DNA of 9,877 nucleotides from the NCBI GenBank assembly GCA_002429085.1, contig DIYR01000228.1, positions 1 to 9,877 of the forward strand, written 5' to 3'. Below are positions 6,831 to 9,877 of this stretch, piece after piece. How positions within the stretch are numbered: the stretch's first letter is position 1; each line of letters begins with the position of its first letter. Below the pieces are notes generated by a model. The model saw only the letters and a program-made list of their open reading frames with translations, searched no databases and was not told where the DNA came from. This DNA comes from Flavobacteriales bacterium UBA6049 (GTDB lineage Bacteria; Bacteroidota; Bacteroidia; Flavobacteriales_G; Salibacteraceae). The position numbers and the translations under genes were made by a program.

Positions 6831-6838
6831 TACCTTTG
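6831..6838 (+). promoter_or_regulatory. Predicted -7 box for the M20 dipeptidase operon
   Basis: TACCTTTG is an exact TAnnTTTG match. It overlaps an in-frame ATG at 6836, so that ATG cannot be the start of a transcript made here. The next in-frame ATG at 6896 gives a leader of about 50 bases. I see no clear TTG at the usual upstream distance. Confidence 0.5.
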
Positions 6839-6895
6839 ATTCGGCCATTTGAAGACGTTAAAATAATAAACGGTTGCCAATCAACACTATACATT

Positions 6896-8287
6896 ATGAA
6901 TTCAGAAGTAAAAAATTTCATTTCAGAGAATAAAGACCGCTATTTATCGGAACTTTTTGACCTCTTAAGAATCCCTTCTATCAGTGCAGATTCGGCCTAT
7001 AACGAGCAAACTTTACAAACTGCAGAAGCTGTTAAAGAAAGTTTGGTAAATGCTGGAGTTGATAAAGCTGAAATTTGCAAAACTGTTGGTTTTCCAGTTG
7101 TTTATGCTGAAAAAATCATTGATCCATCTTTACCTACCATCGTTGTTTATGGTCATTATGATGTTCAACCTGCTGATCCGCTAGAGTTATGGGATTCACC
7201 GGCTTTTGAACCAGTTATTAAGAAAACAGACATTCACCCAGAGGGGGCCATTTTTGCTAGAGGAGCATGTGATGATAAAGGTCAAATGTTTATGCATGTA
7301 AAAGCCTTCGAATCAATGATTAAAACCAATACTCTTCCGTGCAACGTTAAGTTCATGATTGAAGGTGAAGAAGAAGTTGGTTCTCCAAGTCTTGAACAAT
7401 TCTTAAAAGACAATAAAGAAAAGCTTGCTGGAGATGTTATTCTTATTGCTGATACTGGAATGCTAGGAAACGATACTCCTTCTATTACAACTGGTTTACG
7501 TGGATTGAGTTATGTTGAAGTAGAAGTTACTGGACCAAATAGAGACTTGCATAGTGGTTTGTATGGTGGTGCCGTTGCCAACCCAATTAACATCTTAAAT
7601 AAAATGATTGCTTCTCTGCAAGATGAAAACAATCACATTACGATTCCAGGATTTTACGATGACGTAATTGAATTAAGTGACGAAGAGCGTGCTGAAATGG
7701 CAAAAGCTCCATTTAGTTTAGATGCATACAAAAAACACCTAGACATAGATGATGTTCATGGTGAAACTGGCTACAGTACCATGGAACGCAATTCCATTCG
7801 TCCAACATTAGATGTAAACGGAATTTGGGGTGGCTATACTGGTGAAGGAGCAAAAACGGTAATTGCTTCTAAAGCATATGCTAAAATCTCTATGCGTTTA
7901 GTTCCTGCTCAAGATCCAGATAAAATCACTGAATTATTCCAATCTCACTTTGAGAGTATTGCACCAAAAAGTGTTAAAGTAAAGGTTACTCCACACCACG
8001 GAGGGCAGCCATACGTTTCTCCTATAGATACGCCAGAGTATAAAGCAGCAAGTATGGCAATGGAAGAAACATTTGGTAAAAAACCTGTTCCAGTTCGCTC
8101 TGGAGGATCCATTCCTATTGTTGCATTGTTTGAGCAAGTATTGGATATGAAATCTATTTTGATGGGATTCGGATTAGATTCTGATGCCATTCACTCTCCA
8201 AACGAGCACTTTGGTGTATTCAATTATTTCAAAGGAATTGAAACCATTCCAATGTATTATAAGCACTACGTTGAGTTGAAAAAATGA
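6896..8287 (+). CDS. M20-family metallo-dipeptidase (carnosinase/DapE-like)
   Basis: Starting at 6896 the protein is 463 aa, typical for M20 dipeptidases. The di-metal site is complete: Y-G-H-Y-D-V-Q-P (H87, and D89 as base helper), A-R-G-A-C-D-D-K-G (bridging D126), E-G-E-E-E-V-G-S (catalytic E159 and metal ligand E160), A-D-T-G (D186) and I-H-S-P-N-E (H433). The lid/dimer domain (about 205-370) carries D-L-H-S-G (H219), which reaches the partner's active site in carnosinase-like enzymes. No signal peptide is visible, so it should act in the cytoplasm, cleaving dipeptides or short peptides; the exact substrate cannot be given. The alternative ATG at 6836 adds 20 residues (including Cys and Pro) that do not resemble the family N-terminus and lies within the predicted -7 box. 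The gene is followed by a lipoprotein gene overlapping its stop by 4 bases (ATGA). Confidence 0.9.
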   Translation: MNSEVKNFISENKDRYLSELFDLLRIPSISADSAYNEQTLQTAEAVKESLVNAGVDKAEICKTVGFPVVYAEKIIDPSLPTIVVYGHYDVQPADPLELWDSPAFEPVIKKTDIHPEGAIFARGACDDKGQMFMHVKAFESMIKTNTLPCNVKFMIEGEEEVGSPSLEQFLKDNKEKLAGDVILIADTGMLGNDTPSITTGLRGLSYVEVEVTGPNRDLHSGLYGGAVANPINILNKMIASLQDENNHITIPGFYDDVIELSDEERAEMAKAPFSLDAYKKHLDIDDVHGETGYSTMERNSIRPTLDVNGIWGGYTGEGAKTVIASKAYAKISMRLVPAQDPDKITELFQSHFESIAPKSVKVKVTPHHGGQPYVSPIDTPEYKAASMAMEETFGKKPVPVRSGGSIPIVALFEQVLDMKSILMGFGLDSDAIHSPNEHFGVFNYFKGIETIPMYYKHYVELKK

Positions 8288-8763
8288 GGTCACAAATAGT
8301 TGCGTTATTGATTGGGTTAATTAGCCTTAGTGGGTGTTCTAACATTGAGGATATTACTGTGAAAGAAGTACAGAATATACAAGTCAAAAACATGGATAAA
8401 AACCATATTGATTTGGCTATTGATGTGCTTATTGAAAACCCAAACGCTCTGTCTTTTAATGTAAAAGATGTGGATTTAGCCATCGATATTAACGGGCAAT
8501 CTATTGGTAAAGCACAACTTTCAGAAGGGTTCTCTATCAAGGGGAACTCTTCTGAGGTTTACCCTATTGAACTATCGGCAGAAAGTGGCAAAACACTTCA
8601 AGAACTTTGGCCTAGCTTATTGTTGAGCGCCTTTTCTCAAAAAATTGAAGTCCACATTTATGGAGACATCAAAGGGGGAGCATTACTATTGAGCAAGACA
8701 TTTCCTGTTGATCATACTGAAAAAGTAAACTTGAATGATCTGAACCTGAACGGGCTATTCTAA
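8284..8763 (+). CDS. LEA2/WHy-domain lipoprotein
   Basis: A 159-aa protein with a short lipoprotein signal: M-R-S then a hydrophobic core and the lipobox L-S-G-C, with the lipid-carrying Cys at residue 18. The mature part has the LEA type 2 (WHy) pattern: V-L-I-E-N-P-N-A-L-S-F-N-V (48-60), D-I-N-G-Q-S-I-G-K-A (68-77), then I-K-G-N-S-S-E-V-Y-P-I-E-L (84-96). This domain is a small beta sandwich. In bacteria such lipoproteins are common but mostly uncharacterised, and membrane or desiccation roles are only suggested. Cys followed by Ser fits outer-membrane routing, but sorting rules in this phylum differ, so the leaflet is unclear. Its ATG overlaps the peptidase stop (ATGA), so it is translated by coupling from that message. 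Its stop overlaps the stop of the convergent gene. No link in function to the peptidase is known to me. Confidence 0.82.
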   Translation: MRSQIVALLIGLISLSGCSNIEDITVKEVQNIQVKNMDKNHIDLAIDVLIENPNALSFNVKDVDLAIDINGQSIGKAQLSEGFSIKGNSSEVYPIELSAESGKTLQELWPSLLLSAFSQKIEVHIYGDIKGGALLLSKTFPVDHTEKVNLNDLNLNGLF

Positions 8764-9329
8764 TTGAATTTGGTTTCCCAAATCACTTCAAACCCAAAAG
8801 CTCCCTCTGATTTAATGTAGGTAATAGAGTAAGCTCGTTGTATTTCAGGATTATCTCTTAAGTCAAAAAGTCTTGCCTTTTGGAAATCGTTATACATATC
8901 GTTTTCTAAAAATACAATCATGTTGTATGGGCTCCATCCATTTTGTCTGTATTCTTTGCTTGTGATAGCATATGTTTCTTCAACTCTTGCACCAGAAAAC
9001 AACATGTTTAGCGCAAGAAACAACACCATTACTAGTGGAGCAATCCCCATTAAACTTCCAAGAATAATTTCTAAACGTTCCATACCCAACCATTGGTTAT
9101 ACAACTTGTAAGGAATAAGTAAGAGTCCTAATCCAACCAAGAGGTAAATACGCGCAAGCATAGTCCAAGTAATTAGGGTAATAGATGCCAATAACAACGA
9201 TATACCACCGCCTATAAACAACCCAACCAACATCAATGTATAAGACCAATGCCAGTCTTTTTCTGGCTGGTCTGCCTTCAATGGTTTTACGTTTATCTTA
9301 TTACCTGCACGTCTTTGTAGGTTACTCAT
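8760..9329 (-). CDS. Three-TM membrane protein of unknown function
   Basis: I do not recognise this 189-aa protein. The N-terminal 28 residues are polar and basic. Three hydrophobic helices follow (about 29-55, 58-76 and 86-112), then a soluble tail (113-189) rich in aromatic and charged residues with an N-G-W-S-P-Y-N motif at 130-136. The third helix contains G-I-A-P-L-V-M-V-L-F-L-A-L-N (95-108). This matches, at the same spacing, the last helix of the gene just upstream, suggesting a shared fold. Its ATG lies 8 bases inside the end of that upstream gene, so the two are an operon and probably make a paired inner-membrane product. Its TAG stop overlaps the lipoprotein TAA on the other strand. 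No catalytic motif or signal peptide is visible. Confidence 0.85.
   Translation of the reverse strand: MSNLQRRAGNKINVKPLKADQPEKDWHWSYTLMLVGLFIGGGISLLLASITLITWTMLARIYLLVGLGLLLIPYKLYNQWLGMERLEIILGSLMGIAPLVMVLFLALNMLFSGARVEETYAITSKEYRQNGWSPYNMIVFLENDMYNDFQKARLFDLRDNPEIQRAYSITYIKSEGAFGFEVIWETKFN
8768..8783. other. Hairpin at the convergent gene junction
   Basis: ATTTGG (8768-8773) and CCAAAT (8778-8783) form a perfect 6-bp stem with a 4-base loop, 5 bases past the lipoprotein stop and inside the last codons of the minus-strand membrane gene. There is no T run on either side, so it is at most a weak or Rho-assisted bidirectional end signal. Confidence 0.3.
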
Positions 9330-9855
9330 GTTTAAACCCTTCTAGATCTAATCCATTGTACATTATCCACCCCGGAAAATGCTCTTCACGGTATATCGTT
9401 ACCAAAACGCTATCTCCAATTTCTACATCATTCTTTTTCATGAAATCTTTTCCCAATCCGATAGGATTAAAGAATCGGCAGTTGTAATCGGTATTTCTAT
9501 TATTTCCTATTCCAACTTGCCCGTAAGTTGAGTTGACCCTAACAATTGGAAGCATCACTTTATCCTCTCCATAATCTCTTACGTACATTACATTTAAACC
9601 TAGAAATGAGGCAATTAAAATTGGTGTGACTCCAAATATTGTATAAGCACCAAAAATAAGTGGCGACATATACTCAGATTTCAAGTACTTTCCATAAGCG
9701 AACACCCCAGTTAATGCTGCAGTTAAAACCCACATTAAAAACAAGTTAACGGGCATTTCTTGAAACATTAAATCTAACATCCAGGCAAATGGAGTACAAA
9801 AAATAAATCCGATATTTATAGCCCATTGTGGCCAATCTGAAGTAGAATTGGCCAT
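9322..9855 (-). CDS. Three-TM membrane protein of unknown function; start may lie beyond the window
   Basis: From the ATG at 9855 this is 177 aa and matches no family I know. Hydrophobic segments lie at about 11-30, 36-57 and 65-92. The last contains G-V-T-P-I-L-I-A-S-F-L-G-L-N (75-88), close to the matching helix of the downstream gene. The tail (93-177) is soluble; V-E-I-G-D-S-V-L-V-T-I-Y-R (144-156) looks like beta strands, and it ends in a charged G-F-K-H-E. The reading frame stays open upstream to the window edge (I-P-S-E-L-S-T before the Met), so the true start could lie outside. However, M-A-N-S-T-S-D-W-P-Q-W is a plausible N-terminus. The stop overlaps the next start by 8 bases, implying coupling. 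Any promoter is outside the window. Confidence 0.8.
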   Translation of the reverse strand: MANSTSDWPQWAINIGFIFCTPFAWMLDLMFQEMPVNLFLMWVLTAALTGVFAYGKYLKSEYMSPLIFGAYTIFGVTPILIASFLGLNVMYVRDYGEDKVMLPIVRVNSTYGQVGIGNNRNTDYNCRFFNPIGLGKDFMKKNDVEIGDSVLVTIYREEHFPGWIMYNGLDLEGFKHE

Positions 9856-9877
9856 TGTCGACAGTTCGCTCGGAATA

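Noticed and set aside
6882..6889. TAGTGTTG on the minus strand as a promoter for the T9SS gene
   Set aside because: It has one mismatch to TAnnTTTG, lies about 95 bases from the start and has no upstream TTG; too weak to list.
8229..8540. 103-codon minus-strand frame across the peptidase/lipoprotein junction
   Set aside because: It overlaps two well-supported plus-strand genes and resembles a shadow of their codons.

Overview
The window looks like chromosomal DNA of a Bacteroidota bacterium, most likely a marine or aquatic Flavobacteriales relative. Three things point there. Base composition is AT-rich. A large secreted protein ends in a gliding-motility-associated (type B) C-terminal domain, the address tag of the type IX secretion system (T9SS), which is confined to this phylum. 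Five genes are preceded by an exact Bacteroidota-type -7 box (TAnnTTTG). I see no rRNA, tRNA, CRISPR array, insertion sequence or plasmid/phage gene. Coding density is very high and no gene-free stretch exceeds about 210 bases.

Layout. Bases 1-1006 (minus) hold gatC, a tRNA-dependent amidotransferase subunit, coupled by a TAATG overlap to an EamA/DMT transporter cut by the left edge. A 115-base divergent promoter region separates gatC from a plus-strand polysaccharide flippase (1122-2447). Four bases beyond the flippase stop lies the stop of an unlisted-size minus-strand mini-gene (2452-2556, 34 aa) predicted to encode a single-span membrane peptide. It is divergent from a two-TM sensor histidine kinase with a tiny periplasmic loop and no neighbouring response regulator (2658-3587). 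The kinase abuts, tail to tail, a 1065-aa T9SS surface protein (3591-6788, minus) made of a choice-of-anchor-L-like head, a Calx-beta-like module, six Cys-paired Ig-like repeats, a PKD-like domain and the sorting domain. Divergent from it is an M20 dipeptidase (start corrected to 6896), with a LEA2/WHy-type lipoprotein overlapping its stop codon (8284-8763). The right end (8760-9855, minus) is an overlapping pair of small three-TM membrane proteins that share a membrane motif and may be diverged paralogues.

How the genes relate. Most are housekeeping or envelope functions placed side by side rather than one pathway: translation quality (GatC), export and envelope building (flippase, DMT transporter), signalling (kinase), surface adhesion (T9SS protein) and peptide turnover (M20). 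All three convergent gene ends are almost touching (gaps of 4, 3 and -4 bases). The least expected items are the 34-aa membrane mini-gene with its own -7 box and inverted repeat opposite the kinase promoter; the near absence of Lys/Arg from the first roughly 730 mature residues of the T9SS protein; and the tandem small membrane proteins. No complete new defence or metabolic system can be claimed from this window.
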